DNA of 64,000 bases from Elusimicrobia bacterium GWC2_64_44 (GTDB lineage Bacteria > Elusimicrobiota > Elusimicrobia > Elusimicrobiales > UBA9959), in NCBI GenBank assembly GCA_001799845.1, contig MGUG01000030.1, positions 124,001-188,000 of the forward strand, read 5' to 3'. Both the position numbers and the translations under genes were made by a program. The notes beneath the pieces are model-generated. The model did not search any database. It saw only the letters and a program-made list of their open reading frames with translations, and was not told the origin of the DNA. Positions 41,009 to 51,309 of this stretch are shown in pieces (position 1 is the stretch's first letter; each line of letters opens with the position of its first letter).

Positions 41009-41146
41009 GCGGGCCCGGCGAAAGCAGGGGCCCGTCAGGCCCGGGCTCTCGCAACACCGTGCTCGACCCTCGTCACTCGGCCCTCGCGCTATGCAAGCTC
41101 GGGCCTCCGTGACGGCCTTCCGAACCCCTGCTTTCGCCGTACCCGC
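41009..41146. repeat. Imperfect palindromic intergenic element, copy B
   Basis: GCGGGccCGGCGAAAGCAGGGG (41009-41030) complementary to CCCCTGCTTTCGCCGtaCCCGC (41125-41146); core resembles copy A. Confidence 0.75.
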
Positions 41147-41191
41147 AGTTGCGCGACACCCCTTCAGCTAAAGGGGAAAGAGAAGAAAGAA

Positions 41192-41974
41192 ATGAATATC
41201 ATCGTCTGCATCAAACAGGTACCTAACACCACCGACGTCAGGATAGACCCCGTAACCAATACGCTTATCCGCGACGGCGTGGAGAGCGTCATCAACCCTT
41301 TCGACGCCTACGCCATCGAAGAAGCGGTGAGATTGAAAGAGCGCTGCGGCGGCAAAGTCACAGCCCTCACCATGGGCCCGCCCCAGGCCGAGAACGCCCT
41401 CAAAGAGGCCATAGGCCTCGGCTGCGACGAAGGCGTCCTCGTCAGCGACCGCAAGTTCGCCGGCTCCGACACCTGGGCCACCTCCTACACCCTCGCCTGC
41501 GCCATCGAGAAACTCGAAGCCTACGACGTCATCCTCTGCGGCAAGCAGGCCTCCGACGGCGACACCGCCCAGGTGGGCCCCGGCATCTCCACCCACCTCG
41601 ACATCCCGCAGGTCACCTACGTCAAGAAGATCGCCGAGATCAACGACAAGACCGCGAAAGTGGAGCGCATGACCGAAGAAGGCTATGACGTCGTGGAAAT
41701 CCCGCTGCCCTGCCTTTTCACCGTCGTCAAAGAGATCAACACCCCGCGCATGCCCTCCCTCAAAGGCATGATGCGCGCCAAGTCCGCCAAGATAGCAAAG
41801 TGGACCGCCGCGGACCTGGACGCCGACCCCGCCGCCCTCGGCCTCGACGGCTCGCCCACCCGCGTAGTCAAGATCTTCACCCCCGAAGCCCGCAAAGGCG
41901 GAGAGATGATCTCCGGCACCTGCGACGAGGTCGCCAAAGAGCTCGTCGAGCTGCTCAAAGGGGAGGTGGTCTGA
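41192..41974 (+). CDS. etfB: Electron transfer flavoprotein beta subunit
   Basis: 'MNIIVCIKQVPNTTDVRIDP', 'GKQASDGDTAQVGPGI'. Confidence 0.93.
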   Translation: MNIIVCIKQVPNTTDVRIDPVTNTLIRDGVESVINPFDAYAIEEAVRLKERCGGKVTALTMGPPQAENALKEAIGLGCDEGVLVSDRKFAGSDTWATSYTLACAIEKLEAYDVILCGKQASDGDTAQVGPGISTHLDIPQVTYVKKIAEINDKTAKVERMTEEGYDVVEIPLPCLFTVVKEINTPRMPSLKGMMRAKSAKIAKWTAADLDADPAALGLDGSPTRVVKIFTPEARKGGEMISGTCDEVAKELVELLKGEVV

Positions 41975-43173
41975 TGGCCTCCATTAAAGTACACCTCGAG
42001 AAATGCACCGGCTGCACCCTCTGCGTTAAAGCCTGCGCCTTCGGCGCCATACACATGAGCGAGCGCAAGGCCGTAATAGACATGGCCAAGTGCACCCTGT
42101 GCGGCGCCTGCGTGGCCGCCTGCAAATTCTCCGCTATCGAGTTGGAGAAATCCGGCGGCCCCAAGAAGGACCTTTCCGCCTACAAGGACGTCTGGGTCTT
42201 CTGCGAGCAGAAGAAAGGCGTCATACAGTCCATTTCCTATGAACTGCTCGGCGAGGGCCGCAAACTGGCCGACAAGCTGGGCGTAAAGCTTTGCGCCGTG
42301 CTGCTGGGCCACGGCCTGGAAGACGCGGCGCACAAGCTGGGCGAGCGCGGCGCCGACAAAGTCTACCTGGCGGACCATCCCGCCCTGAAAGCCTACCAGG
42401 ACGACCCCTATACCACCGTCCTCGTGAACCTCGTCGAGGAATACAAGCCCGAAGTGCTGCTCTGCGGCGCCACTACCATCGGCCGCAGCCTCATCTCCCG
42501 CGTGGCCATCAAGACCGAGGCCGGCCTCACCGCCGACTGCACCGGCCTCGACGTAGACCTCAAAGAGCGCCTGCTGCTCCAGACCCGCCCCGCCTTCGGC
42601 GGCAACATCATGGCCACCATCATAGCGCCCAACCACCGGCCGCAGATGGCCACCGTGCGCCACAAGGTCATGCAGGAGGCCGCCGTCCAGCCCGGGCGCG
42701 CCGCCGAGATAATCAGCAAGGCCTACCCGGAGGAAACCTTTGCCTCCCGCACGAAACTGCTCGACGTCATAGAGGAGCTGACCAACACCGTCAATATTTC
42801 CGAGGCCGATATCATAGTGGCCGGCGGCCGCGGCATGGGCGGCAAAGAGAATTTCTCCCTGCTCGAGGAGCTGGCCAAGACCCTGGGCGGCGCCGTCGGC
42901 GCGAGCCGCAGCGCCGTCGACGCCGACTGGATACCGTACTCGCACCAGGTAGGCCAGACCGGCAAAACCGTAGTGCCCAAGCTCTACTTCGCCTGCGGCA
43001 TCTCCGGGCAGATCCAGCACCTCATCGGCATGCAGTCGTCTAAGATCATCGTGGCTATCAACAGGGACCCGGACGCGCCCATCTTCAAGGTGGCCACGTA
43101 CGGCATCGTAGGGGACGCGACAGAGATCGTCCCCGCTTTGACCAGGGAATTCAAGCGCGCGCTGAACAAATAA
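41974..43173 (+). CDS. etfA: Electron transfer flavoprotein alpha subunit with N-terminal 2x[4Fe-4S] ferredoxin domain
   Basis: '[15 protein letters not shown]', '[15 protein letters not shown]', then EtfA '[11 protein letters not shown]', '[28 protein letters not shown]'. Confidence 0.93.
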   Translation: MASIKVHLEKCTGCTLCVKACAFGAIHMSERKAVIDMAKCTLCGACVAACKFSAIELEKSGGPKKDLSAYKDVWVFCEQKKGVIQSISYELLGEGRKLADKLGVKLCAVLLGHGLEDAAHKLGERGADKVYLADHPALKAYQDDPYTTVLVNLVEEYKPEVLLCGATTIGRSLISRVAIKTEAGLTADCTGLDVDLKERLLLQTRPAFGGNIMATIIAPNHRPQMATVRHKVMQEAAVQPGRAAEIISKAYPEETFASRTKLLDVIEELTNTVNISEADIIVAGGRGMGGKENFSLLEELAKTLGGAVGASRSAVDADWIPYSHQVGQTGKTVVPKLYFACGISGQIQHLIGMQSSKIIVAINRDPDAPIFKVATYGIVGDATEIVPALTREFKRALNK

Positions 43174-43192
43174 GCGCGCCGGGGGGAGCGTT

Positions 43193-44257
43193 ATGAACAT
43201 TCAAGCGTCGGTTCTGGCTTTACTATTGGCTCCGGCTGCGCTCTCGGCGCAGCCCGGAGAGCCCGTCTCAGAAATTGTCTCCTGGAGCATCGATGCCACC
43301 ACGGTATCAGCCACGCTCACCCTCCCGGCCGCGCCGGGCCCCCACCCCGCCGTAGTCCTTGTCGCCGGCAGCGGCCCCACGGACCGCGATTGGAACTCCC
43401 GCCTGCTGCCCGGCAAGAACGGTTCCGCCAGCCTGCTCGCGCAGGGCCTGGCCCGGGCCGGTTTCGCGGTGCTGCGCTACGACAAGCGCTTCCTGGGCCC
43501 CTACGCCGCCGGCAACATGGTTGCGCTGGGCGGGAAATTATCCTTTCAGACCCACCAGGACGAGGTCGCTTCCGCCGCCGATTTCCTGCGGAGGCGGGCG
43601 GACATAGCCCCGGGCAGGCTCTTCGCCCTTACCAACAGCGAGGGCGCGCTGCACGCGCTGAACGCCCAGCTCGGCGGCCAGGCAAAGTTCGCGGGCCTGG
43701 TCCTTACCGCGCCACCCGGAAGGACCGGAAAAGTCCTGATGCGCTGGCAGATCGAAAAGCAGGTCAAACCGCTGCCCGAGGGCGCAGCCATCATGGCCGC
43801 CTACGACAAACTTATCGCCAAATTCCAGGCCGGCCTGCCCTTCGCGGCGGACCCGGTCGTACCGGCCCCCATCAACAACCTAGTCGCCAGCCTCTACGCC
43901 GGGCTTCCGTTCAGCCGTGAGCTGCTCCTGGCGTCAGCCCCGGCGCTCTTCGCCAGTGCCGACAGGCCCAGGCTGGTGCTGATAGGCAAAAAGGACATCC
44001 AGGTAGACGTGCGGCTGGACGGAAAACTGTTCGAGGATATACAGGGAGAAGAAGTCACTGTCGCCTATCCCGAAAACGCCAACCATGTTTTAAAATACGA
44101 GCCCAGGCCGGCCGCGGAGCTTCTGCCGGCTTTCGTGCAGCAGAATTATAACGCGGCGGACCGGGAACTGGACCCGGAAACTCTGAAAGCAATTATCACC
44201 TGGCTGAAGCCGCTGGCTTTCGCCAAGGAGCAGAAAGGAACTGGAGAACTAAAATGA
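43193..44257 (+). CDS. Secreted alpha/beta-hydrolase
   Basis: Signal peptide; '[15 protein letters not shown]', '[11 protein letters not shown]', C-terminal '[10 protein letters not shown]'. Confidence 0.75.
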   Translation: MNIQASVLALLLAPAALSAQPGEPVSEIVSWSIDATTVSATLTLPAAPGPHPAVVLVAGSGPTDRDWNSRLLPGKNGSASLLAQGLARAGFAVLRYDKRFLGPYAAGNMVALGGKLSFQTHQDEVASAADFLRRRADIAPGRLFALTNSEGALHALNAQLGGQAKFAGLVLTAPPGRTGKVLMRWQIEKQVKPLPEGAAIMAAYDKLIAKFQAGLPFAADPVVPAPINNLVASLYAGLPFSRELLLASAPALFASADRPRLVLIGKKDIQVDVRLDGKLFEDIQGEEVTVAYPENANHVLKYEPRPAAELLPAFVQQNYNAADRELDPETLKAIITWLKPLAFAKEQKGTGELK

Positions 44258-45891
44258 CCAACGGCCTGCCCCCTCTTAAAGAGCTGAAGGAATGGAAAGC
44301 CCTCGAGGCCCATTACGAGAAGCTGCGCGGAACGCATCTGCGCGACCTGTTCGCCGCCGACGCCAAGCGCGGCGAAAAACTGGCCCTCGAGGCCGCGGGG
44401 ATATATTTCGACTACTCGAAGCACCGCGTCACCGCGGAGACGATAAACCGCCTCTGCGACCTCGCCGAAGCCGCCGGCCTGCGCGAGAAGATAGAGGACA
44501 TGTTCACCGGCGAGAAGATAAACCTCACAGAGGGCCGGGCCGTCCTGCACACAGCCCTGCGCGCCCCGAAGAACGCCACCGTTGTGGTTGACGGGGAGAA
44601 CGTCATACCGCATGTCCACGCCGTGCTGGAGAAGATGGAGGAGTTCGCCGAGAAAGTGCGCGGCGGCCATTGGAAAGGCCATACCGGCAAAACAATAAAG
44701 AACATCGTCAACATCGGCATAGGCGGCTCCGATCTCGGCCCCGTAATGGCCTACGAGGCCCTGAAGCACTATTCGCAGCGCGGCCTGGTGTTCCGCTTCG
44801 TCTCCAACGTAGACGGCGCGGACTTCGCCGAGGCCGTGCTGGACCTGGACCCGGCCGAGACCCTCTTCATAGTGGCCTCCAAGACCTTCACCACGCAGGA
44901 GACCATGACCAACGCCGAGACCGCCCGCGACTGGGCGCTCAGGGCGCTCAAGGACAAGGCCGCCATCGCGAAGCATTTCGTGGCGGTCTCCACCAACGCC
45001 GCCAAGGTCTCCGCCTTCGGCATAGATACCGACAACATGTTCGGCTTCTGGGACTGGGTGGGGGGGCGCTACTCCATGTTCTCGGCCATAGGCCTCTCGA
45101 CGATGATCGCCATCGGCCCGAAGTATTTCCGCGAGATGCTCGCCGGCGCTCACGAAATGGACGAGCATTACCGCAACGCCGCCTTCGAGGAGAACATCCC
45201 GGCGCTGATGGGCCTGCTCGGCCTATGGTACAACAACTTCTTCGGCGCGCAGACCATAGCGGTGCTGCCGTACGAGCAGTACCTCAAGCGCTTCCCGGCC
45301 TATCTGCAGCAGATGACCATGGAGAGCAACGGCAAGCGCGTGACCGTCGATGGGCGCGCGGCGGATTACCAGACCAGCCAGGTCTACTGGGGCGAGCCCG
45401 GCACCAATGGCCAGCACTCGTTCTACCAGCTCATACACCAGGGCACCAAACTCATAGCGTGCGACTTCATAGCCTTCTCGAAGACGCACCATAAACTCGG
45501 CCGCCACCACGACCTGCTCATGGCCAACGTCTTCGCGCAGGCCGAGGCGCTCGCCTTCGGCAAGACCGCGGAAGAACTTAAAACCGAGGGCGTTAAGGAC
45601 TGGCTCATCCCGCACAAGACCTTCGAGGGCAACCGCCCGTCCACCACCATGCTGCTCGACGAACTGACGCCGGCGGCGCTGGGCCGGCTGGTCGCCCTCT
45701 ATGAGCACTCCGTCTTCACCCAGGGCATGATCTGGCAGATAGACCCCTTCGACCAGTGGGGCGTAGAGCTGGGCAAGGTCCTGGCCGGGCGCATAGCCCC
45801 CGAGCTGGAGAGCGCCGCCGAGCCGGAGCTGAAACATGACTCCTCCACCAACGCCCTGATCCGCCGCTACAGGGCCTCGGCCGGCAGATGA
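44254..45891 (+). CDS. pgi: Glucose-6-phosphate isomerase
   Basis: '[18 protein letters not shown]', '[12 protein letters not shown]', '[21 protein letters not shown]'. Confidence 0.96.
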   Translation: MTNGLPPLKELKEWKALEAHYEKLRGTHLRDLFAADAKRGEKLALEAAGIYFDYSKHRVTAETINRLCDLAEAAGLREKIEDMFTGEKINLTEGRAVLHTALRAPKNATVVVDGENVIPHVHAVLEKMEEFAEKVRGGHWKGHTGKTIKNIVNIGIGGSDLGPVMAYEALKHYSQRGLVFRFVSNVDGADFAEAVLDLDPAETLFIVASKTFTTQETMTNAETARDWALRALKDKAAIAKHFVAVSTNAAKVSAFGIDTDNMFGFWDWVGGRYSMFSAIGLSTMIAIGPKYFREMLAGAHEMDEHYRNAAFEENIPALMGLLGLWYNNFFGAQTIAVLPYEQYLKRFPAYLQQMTMESNGKRVTVDGRAADYQTSQVYWGEPGTNGQHSFYQLIHQGTKLIACDFIAFSKTHHKLGRHHDLLMANVFAQAEALAFGKTAEELKTEGVKDWLIPHKTFEGNRPSTTMLLDELTPAALGRLVALYEHSVFTQGMIWQIDPFDQWGVELGKVLAGRIAPELESAAEPELKHDSSTNALIRRYRASAGR

Positions 45892-47408
45892 AATACCTGC
45901 GCAGCCTGCTGCGTATAACCGGGCTGCTGGCGGCCATTCTCGGCATCCTGGCCGGTTCGGCCGCCCTTTTCGTCTTCCTCAAGGTCCAGCCCAGCCGACT
46001 CCAGCTCCTGATGTGGTCAGGGGCGCTGGCCGCGCGGTACAATCAGGCGTATCACACGACGGTATCCCCGGCTGAGGCCGCCGAGGATACACAGCAGTTC
46101 TTCACCATGCTGGAGCGCGTGCATCCCGAACCTGCCGGCAATATCGGCCACGCCGCTTACGCCGCGTTGAAAGAGACCGCCCTGAAAGAAGCGGCGCTGC
46201 TCCCGGTAAAAGACGGAGAAGTGCGGGTCAGGGACCTTGCCTACCTGCTGTACAAGGCCGCGGCCGGGTTAAAGGACGGGCACACCGGGATCCAGCTACA
46301 GCACACTCCTTCCGACGACCACGAAAAGAAGATCTATCCGCCGGTGTCGCTGAACTGCGTCAACGGCGGCCTCTTCATCGGCTCGCATAAATACAACCTG
46401 AACGGCAGACGGCTCACAGCGGTAAATTCGGTACCCGTCCGCGAATTCCTCAGGCCGATACTGGAAAGGCAGTCGGCCGAAACGGCTGGCTACGCCTGCC
46501 TGCGCTTTACGATGAACGAAGCGTTCTGGTGGGATATCTCCGGCCTGCTCTCCGGCCAGGACCAGCTGACGCTTACCACCGAGGGTCAGGACGGCAAGAG
46601 CGAGAACACAAGGCTGCCGCTGCTCACTCACGCGGAATTCAGGCTCCTGGGCAAAACCGCTTCGGCCAGAGGCTCGGCAGGAGCGGCGGCGCTGACGCTC
46701 TATCCTGAGGAAAAGACCGCGTGGTTCTATTATCCCAGCTTCCAGTATTCCGACTCAGAGAAGAAGCGCATCTCGGCGGCCTTCGCGGCTATCCGGAAGG
46801 CCGGCGTAGAGGAACTGGTCATCGATATCGCCGACAACGGCGGAGGGGACACCAGGATCGGGGATTTCATCCTCACCCACCTGACCGACAAGCCGTTCAT
46901 CAGCTTCAGCAGGGTGCGCTGGAAGATCTCAAAGGAAGGCTTGCGTATCCTCCGCTTCCTGGCCCTGGACACCAGCAAGGTAAAATCCCGCGTCGGGGAA
47001 ATAATTGAGTCGGAAAACAAAGAGTATGCCCACCCGCGCCCGGCCGATTTTTTCAGCGGTAAGGCCTACCTGCTGGTCTCCGGCGCCACTTTCTCGTCGG
47101 CCACCGACTTCGCCACGGTCTTCCGCGACTACGGCCTCGGCAAGATAATCGGCTGGGAGACCGGCGGCGTCCCGGTCTGCTTCGGGGAAGCTATCCCGCT
47201 GTCCCTGCCGCACAGCAGGATACCGTTCTCCGTCTCCGACAAGCAGTTCTTCGGCCCCAAACCGCGCCCCGCCGACAACCTGCGCGGCGTGCTCCCAGAT
47301 CTGCCGGTATCGCAGGTCCTCCTGAAGAGGCATCGCGGCGACCTCCGGCGCGCCGTTCTGCGGGGGCTGCTGGGCAAGCGCTCCATGGACGCCGTAGCCA
47401 TAAAATGA
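45888..47408 (+). CDS. S41-family peptidase-like protein
   Basis: '[20 protein letters not shown]', '[18 protein letters not shown]'. Confidence 0.75.
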   Translation: MKYLRSLLRITGLLAAILGILAGSAALFVFLKVQPSRLQLLMWSGALAARYNQAYHTTVSPAEAAEDTQQFFTMLERVHPEPAGNIGHAAYAALKETALKEAALLPVKDGEVRVRDLAYLLYKAAAGLKDGHTGIQLQHTPSDDHEKKIYPPVSLNCVNGGLFIGSHKYNLNGRRLTAVNSVPVREFLRPILERQSAETAGYACLRFTMNEAFWWDISGLLSGQDQLTLTTEGQDGKSENTRLPLLTHAEFRLLGKTASARGSAGAAALTLYPEEKTAWFYYPSFQYSDSEKKRISAAFAAIRKAGVEELVIDIADNGGGDTRIGDFILTHLTDKPFISFSRVRWKISKEGLRILRFLALDTSKVKSRVGEIIESENKEYAHPRPADFFSGKAYLLVSGATFSSATDFATVFRDYGLGKIIGWETGGVPVCFGEAIPLSLPHSRIPFSVSDKQFFGPKPRPADNLRGVLPDLPVSQVLLKRHRGDLRRAVLRGLLGKRSMDAVAIK

Positions 47409-48700
47409 CTCCGAACTTCACCTCCGACACCGCGCGCAAACTGGCCGCCGCGAGGGACCTCCTGGCCGTGCTGGCTTTCTGCGCCGCCGTCTTCTACGGC
47501 GGGCGCGCCTTCATTAATTCGCCCTGGCTCCAGAAGGAGCGCGTGACGCAGCGGGAAGCCGCGGCCGACATAGAGAGCTTCTTCCGGCAGCTGCGCGAAA
47601 CGCGCCCGGCCCCGGCGCCGGGCGAGACGGCCCCGGACCTCGGTGATCTGAAGGCCGAGGCCCTAGCCCAAGCCGACGCACGCCTGGATGAATTCCGCCG
47701 CGTCAGCGTGCGCGACCTCGCCTTCATCCTCTACCGCAGCGCGGCGGCTTTCGGCGATTCCGCAACGCGCCTGACCTGGCAGCTGCCTCGCAAGTATAAA
47801 GACCCGGCGCTGAAGCTGCCGCCGTTCACGGCCGCCTACCTGGACGATAGATTCATCCTCGACCGCGCCGCCGATCCGGCGCTCGCCGGCGCGGAACTGC
47901 TGGAGGTCAACGGCGTCCGGCTGCAGGAGTTCCTGCGCCCGGCCCTCGAGCGCGTCTCCGCCGAAACCCCGCGCCTGCGCGCCTGGCTCTTCTGCCGGGA
48001 CCAGCTCTTCTGGTGGGAGTTCGCGAACCTTATAGCGCAGGATAAGCCCCTGGAAGTGAAGGTCCGGACCGAGGGAGGAAAGGTACTGCGGAAAAAGCTG
48101 GCCCCGGTCACAGCGGGGGAATTCCGACGCCTCTCGGCCCGGCACACTACGCTGACAAAAATGATCTACGCGCAGAGCCGCCTGGCCCTGCTGAAGGTCC
48201 CGGACCTGGCCCCTTCCCGCTCTTCGCGGCGCGCCTACGACGAGTTCTTCCTGGAGCTGAAAGACAAAAATGTGGAGACGCTGGCGCTCGACCTGCGCGA
48301 AGCCGCTTCCGGCGACGCGGCCGGGGCGGACTACCTGCTGGGCTTCTTCGGCGGCTGGCTCAAAGGCCCGATGGAGAAATTCTCCGGCAAGACCTTCCTT
48401 CTCACAGGGCCGGGCACCGGTCCGGCGGCGGCGCAGTTCGCGGCCCGCTTCCGGGATCTGAAGGCCGGGGAGATCCTCGGCGAAGAGACCGGCGGCACCC
48501 CCGGCTATTTCGGCGATCCGGAGACTTTTACCCTCCCGGCCAGCGGCCTGAAGTATTCGGTGGCCTCGCGCCGGTATCCGCACCCGGCCGCCATCCCCGG
48601 CGGCGTGCGCCCCGACATCGCTCTTGCCGCGGCCAGCCTGCGCCCCTTCGGGGACATAAAAACCCTTTTACTGAAACTGAAGGCCGGCCCGGTCAAATAA
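47405..48700 (+). CDS. S41-like paralogue, probably catalytically degenerate
   Basis: Same layout as 45888..47408; 'FLLTGPGTGPAAAQFAARF' replaces the Ser-containing motif. Confidence 0.65.
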   Translation: MTPNFTSDTARKLAAARDLLAVLAFCAAVFYGGRAFINSPWLQKERVTQREAAADIESFFRQLRETRPAPAPGETAPDLGDLKAEALAQADARLDEFRRVSVRDLAFILYRSAAAFGDSATRLTWQLPRKYKDPALKLPPFTAAYLDDRFILDRAADPALAGAELLEVNGVRLQEFLRPALERVSAETPRLRAWLFCRDQLFWWEFANLIAQDKPLEVKVRTEGGKVLRKKLAPVTAGEFRRLSARHTTLTKMIYAQSRLALLKVPDLAPSRSSRRAYDEFFLELKDKNVETLALDLREAASGDAAGADYLLGFFGGWLKGPMEKFSGKTFLLTGPGTGPAAAQFAARFRDLKAGEILGEETGGTPGYFGDPETFTLPASGLKYSVASRRYPHPAAIPGGVRPDIALAAASLRPFGDIKTLLLKLKAGPVK

Positions 48701-48702
48701 CG

Positions 48703-48724
48703 AAGCCCGGGCTGCCCCGGGCTT
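48703..48724. terminator. Hairpin terminator
   Basis: AAGCCCGGG-CTGC-CCCGGGCTT. Confidence 0.75.
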
Positions 48725-48741
48725 CTGCCGCGTCGCAGCCC

Positions 48742-50148
48742 TCAGCGCGCCGCCACCAGCACCGGCTGCGCGGCGTAATTCAGCGTGACAAAATCCCGCG
48801 GCCCGTCCGCGCCGAAGAACAGCGAGACGCCGCTCTCCTCTCCGTCGTAGAGGAGGTTGGAAGGCCCTGCGCTCGCGCCGAAGCTGCCCCCGGCCGCGAA
48901 GAAATCCGCCTGCGTCACCGCCTTGCTAAGCCCGCTCTCCAGCTCCTCCAGCCCGTCGGCCTCCATGAACTTTATCAGCTTATGGTCGGTGTTCTGGTTA
49001 TTGTAGCGGAACCCGGCGCCGCCTTCGTTAAGAGTAGTATCCACGTGCCAGACCACGAAGCCGCCGCCGCTGCCCAGCCTTGAGTCATTGCCGGTGCCAG
49101 AGCGCCGCTCTACGATGAAGACTTCCTCGGTGCGCCCGGGCTTGCCCGCCGGGATGACCGCCACACAGTCGCCTCCCGCGCCGGCCGCCTGCAGGTCGAA
49201 CTCGCCATCGAGGGTGACTACCCGGGGCCGCACCCAGCCCAGCAGGACCTTGCTGAAGCAGTTATGGTCGTAGCGGTTAGCGTCCATCATATCGAAGTAG
49301 CCCAGCCCGCCGTCGGGCCCCACGCCGGGCTCGTAGTCGTAATAGTCCGGCAGCCCCAGGGCGTGCCCGGTCTCGTGCAGCAGTATGCGCACCGAATATT
49401 CATCCCCGGGCTCCTGCTGGTTGCTCAGCACCGGCTGCCAGGAATACCTGCCCGGGCGCACCCCGCCGGCGCTGAAGTCCGCGTCGGAGAACCACGTGGC
49501 GCAGCCCCACCAGAAAGTGGCCCACTCGCCGGTGGGCCCGGTCCAGATAACCGCCAGGTAATCTATGACGCCGTCTCCGTTGCTGTCGTACTGGGAGAAG
49601 TCGTGATCCGGGTGGGCCAGCAGGGCCTTCTTTATGACCGCGTCCCGCCCTTCGCGGGTCTGGGGGATCTCAGAGCGCAGCCCGGCCCGGTACCAGCCCA
49701 GCACTTCGCCGCGGATCTCCAGCTGCCCGCGAGAGGAGCGCCGGTAATAGGCGGTCAGGCTCTCGTAGGGGAAGTCGCCGCCGGTCCCGAAGATCAGGTC
49801 GCTCAGGTGCGCAGGGGTATCTCCGGCACGGGCGGGGTAGTCGTCGAAATCAACCAGCAGCACCAGCATCTTGGGACTGCCCTTGGCGGGTAAGCCGCGA
49901 CCGGCGGCGGCGGCGCGGACGCCCCTGGAGGGCCTCACGGCCCGATAGAAGTTGGACACCAGGGCCGGATCTGCCGCCTGGCTGCCTATGCCGAGCCCGG
50001 CGGCGGCCCCGCGCGAACCGGACCGCGGGATAACATAGCCGGGAGGGGGCGGCTCAAGGGCGGCGGCTCCCTGGGCCAGGAAGAGAGCAGGCAGAACTGC
50101 CGATCTCAATAGTTTAGAGGCTTCGCTCAGGAAAGTGGTTTGGTTCAT
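48742..50148 (-). CDS. Secreted M6-like metalloprotease
   Basis: 'LLHETGHALGLPDYYDYE' zinc site; signal peptide; 'MLVLLVDFDDYPA' M6-like. Confidence 0.85.
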   Translation of the reverse strand: MNQTTFLSEASKLLRSAVLPALFLAQGAAALEPPPPGYVIPRSGSRGAAAGLGIGSQAADPALVSNFYRAVRPSRGVRAAAAGRGLPAKGSPKMLVLLVDFDDYPARAGDTPAHLSDLIFGTGGDFPYESLTAYYRRSSRGQLEIRGEVLGWYRAGLRSEIPQTREGRDAVIKKALLAHPDHDFSQYDSNGDGVIDYLAVIWTGPTGEWATFWWGCATWFSDADFSAGGVRPGRYSWQPVLSNQQEPGDEYSVRILLHETGHALGLPDYYDYEPGVGPDGGLGYFDMMDANRYDHNCFSKVLLGWVRPRVVTLDGEFDLQAAGAGGDCVAVIPAGKPGRTEEVFIVERRSGTGNDSRLGSGGGFVVWHVDTTLNEGGAGFRYNNQNTDHKLIKFMEADGLEELESGLSKAVTQADFFAAGGSFGASAGPSNLLYDGEESGVSLFFGADGPRDFVTLNYAAQPVLVAAR

Positions 50149-50253
50149 GCCCCATACGGAGCAACTTTTATGCCAAGGCCCGAAAATCCTGGTTTTCGAT
50201 TGGGAATCGCTTGAAATTATGCGGGGGAGCTGTCAGGACAAGGTTTAGAATTC

Positions 50254-50282
50254 TCATTTGAAAAGAACCGCTTTTCAAATGA
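50254..50282. repeat. 12-bp perfect inverted repeat
   Basis: TCATTTGAAAAG-AACCG-CTTTTCAAATGA. Confidence 0.8.
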
Positions 50283-50292
50283 AAATATGGCT

Positions 50293-51309
50293 TCAGAGCG
50301 CGGGAAGGCGCCGCAGTTCGTCTATACCCTCCGCGCGGGTCACAAGGGCGCGCCCGGCACCGGCGAACAGGTCTTTAAGGCGGGTATTATCGAAATCCAG
50401 GCTGCAGTTAGCCGCGTACAGGGCGTAGAGCGAAGGGTCCATGAAGGGACGGTCGAGGTTGAGCAGGTTGGAAACGGCCGTTATACCTGTCCCGAGCGCC
50501 CGGCCCGCCGCGAAGGGCAGCGTTACGCTTTTAAAGCTCCGCTCCGGCAGGTAGACCGAGGCCAGCAGCCGGTAGAACTCGTCCGCGCTGGTGCGCTCGC
50601 TGTCTATGACGTTCACCGCCAGCCCCGCGGCGGCCGCGGCCTCTGCGCCCAGCAGCACAGCGGCGGCCACGTTGCGCACGTGGGCCAGCGGCCAGCGGTT
50701 GGCTCCGCGCCAGCGCCCGAAATGGATGATCCAGGGCGTCAGCTTGAGGAAGTCCAGGATGCGGGGGGCGAAGGTCTTATCGCCGTGCCCCCAGACTGCG
50801 GCGGGGCGGATGATGCAGTATTTTTCCGGCGGCAGTTCCTCGCGCAGCAGGCGCTCAGCCGCTATCTTGAACTCCGGGTAAGGATTGCCGAGGTTGTCCT
50901 GCAGCGGCAGGGCGTCCTCGGCCTCGCCGGAGAAATCCCGCAGGCCGTAAACGTCGGTGGAGGATACGAAGACCACCCTCCCTACGGCGCCCGCCCGCAC
51001 CAGGCCGGCCAGGTGCCGGACCGGCTCGAGGTTGGCGCGGCGGAACTCTTCCCTGCGGCCCACGTCGGAGGCGCGCCCGGCGCAATGGGCGGCCGCGTCG
51101 AAACCGCCGGCCGCCCGCGCCGCGTCGCCGAGTGAGGCGCCGTCGGACGCGTCGCCCCGCAGCACGGTCAGCGCGCCGGGGCCCGGCTCGAATTTAGCCA
51201 TCGGCGTCCTGTGCTCCAGGGCGAACACATGCCACCCGCGCGCGGCGAATTCCCGCGCGCAGTACCCGCCGATAAAGCCGGCGGCCCCGGTGACCAGGAC
51301 TTTTTTCAT
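50293..51309 (-). CDS. NAD-dependent epimerase/dehydratase
   Basis: 'VLVTGAAGFIGGYCAREFAARG', 'VSSTDVYG'; ATG at 51309 overlapping the upstream stop. Confidence 0.85.
   Translation of the reverse strand: MKKVLVTGAAGFIGGYCAREFAARGWHVFALEHRTPMAKFEPGPGALTVLRGDASDGASLGDAARAAGGFDAAAHCAGRASDVGRREEFRRANLEPVRHLAGLVRAGAVGRVVFVSSTDVYGLRDFSGEAEDALPLQDNLGNPYPEFKIAAERLLREELPPEKYCIIRPAAVWGHGDKTFAPRILDFLKLTPWIIHFGRWRGANRWPLAHVRNVAAAVLLGAEAAAAAGLAVNVIDSERTSADEFYRLLASVYLPERSFKSVTLPFAAGRALGTGITAVSNLLNLDRPFMDPSLYALYAANCSLDFDNTRLKDLFAGAGRALVTRAEGIDELRRLPAL

Noticed and set aside
49264-49893. Plus-strand ORFs opposite the M6 metalloprotease
   Set aside because: Shadow ORFs antisense to a gene with a clear HExxH-type zinc motif and signal peptide.
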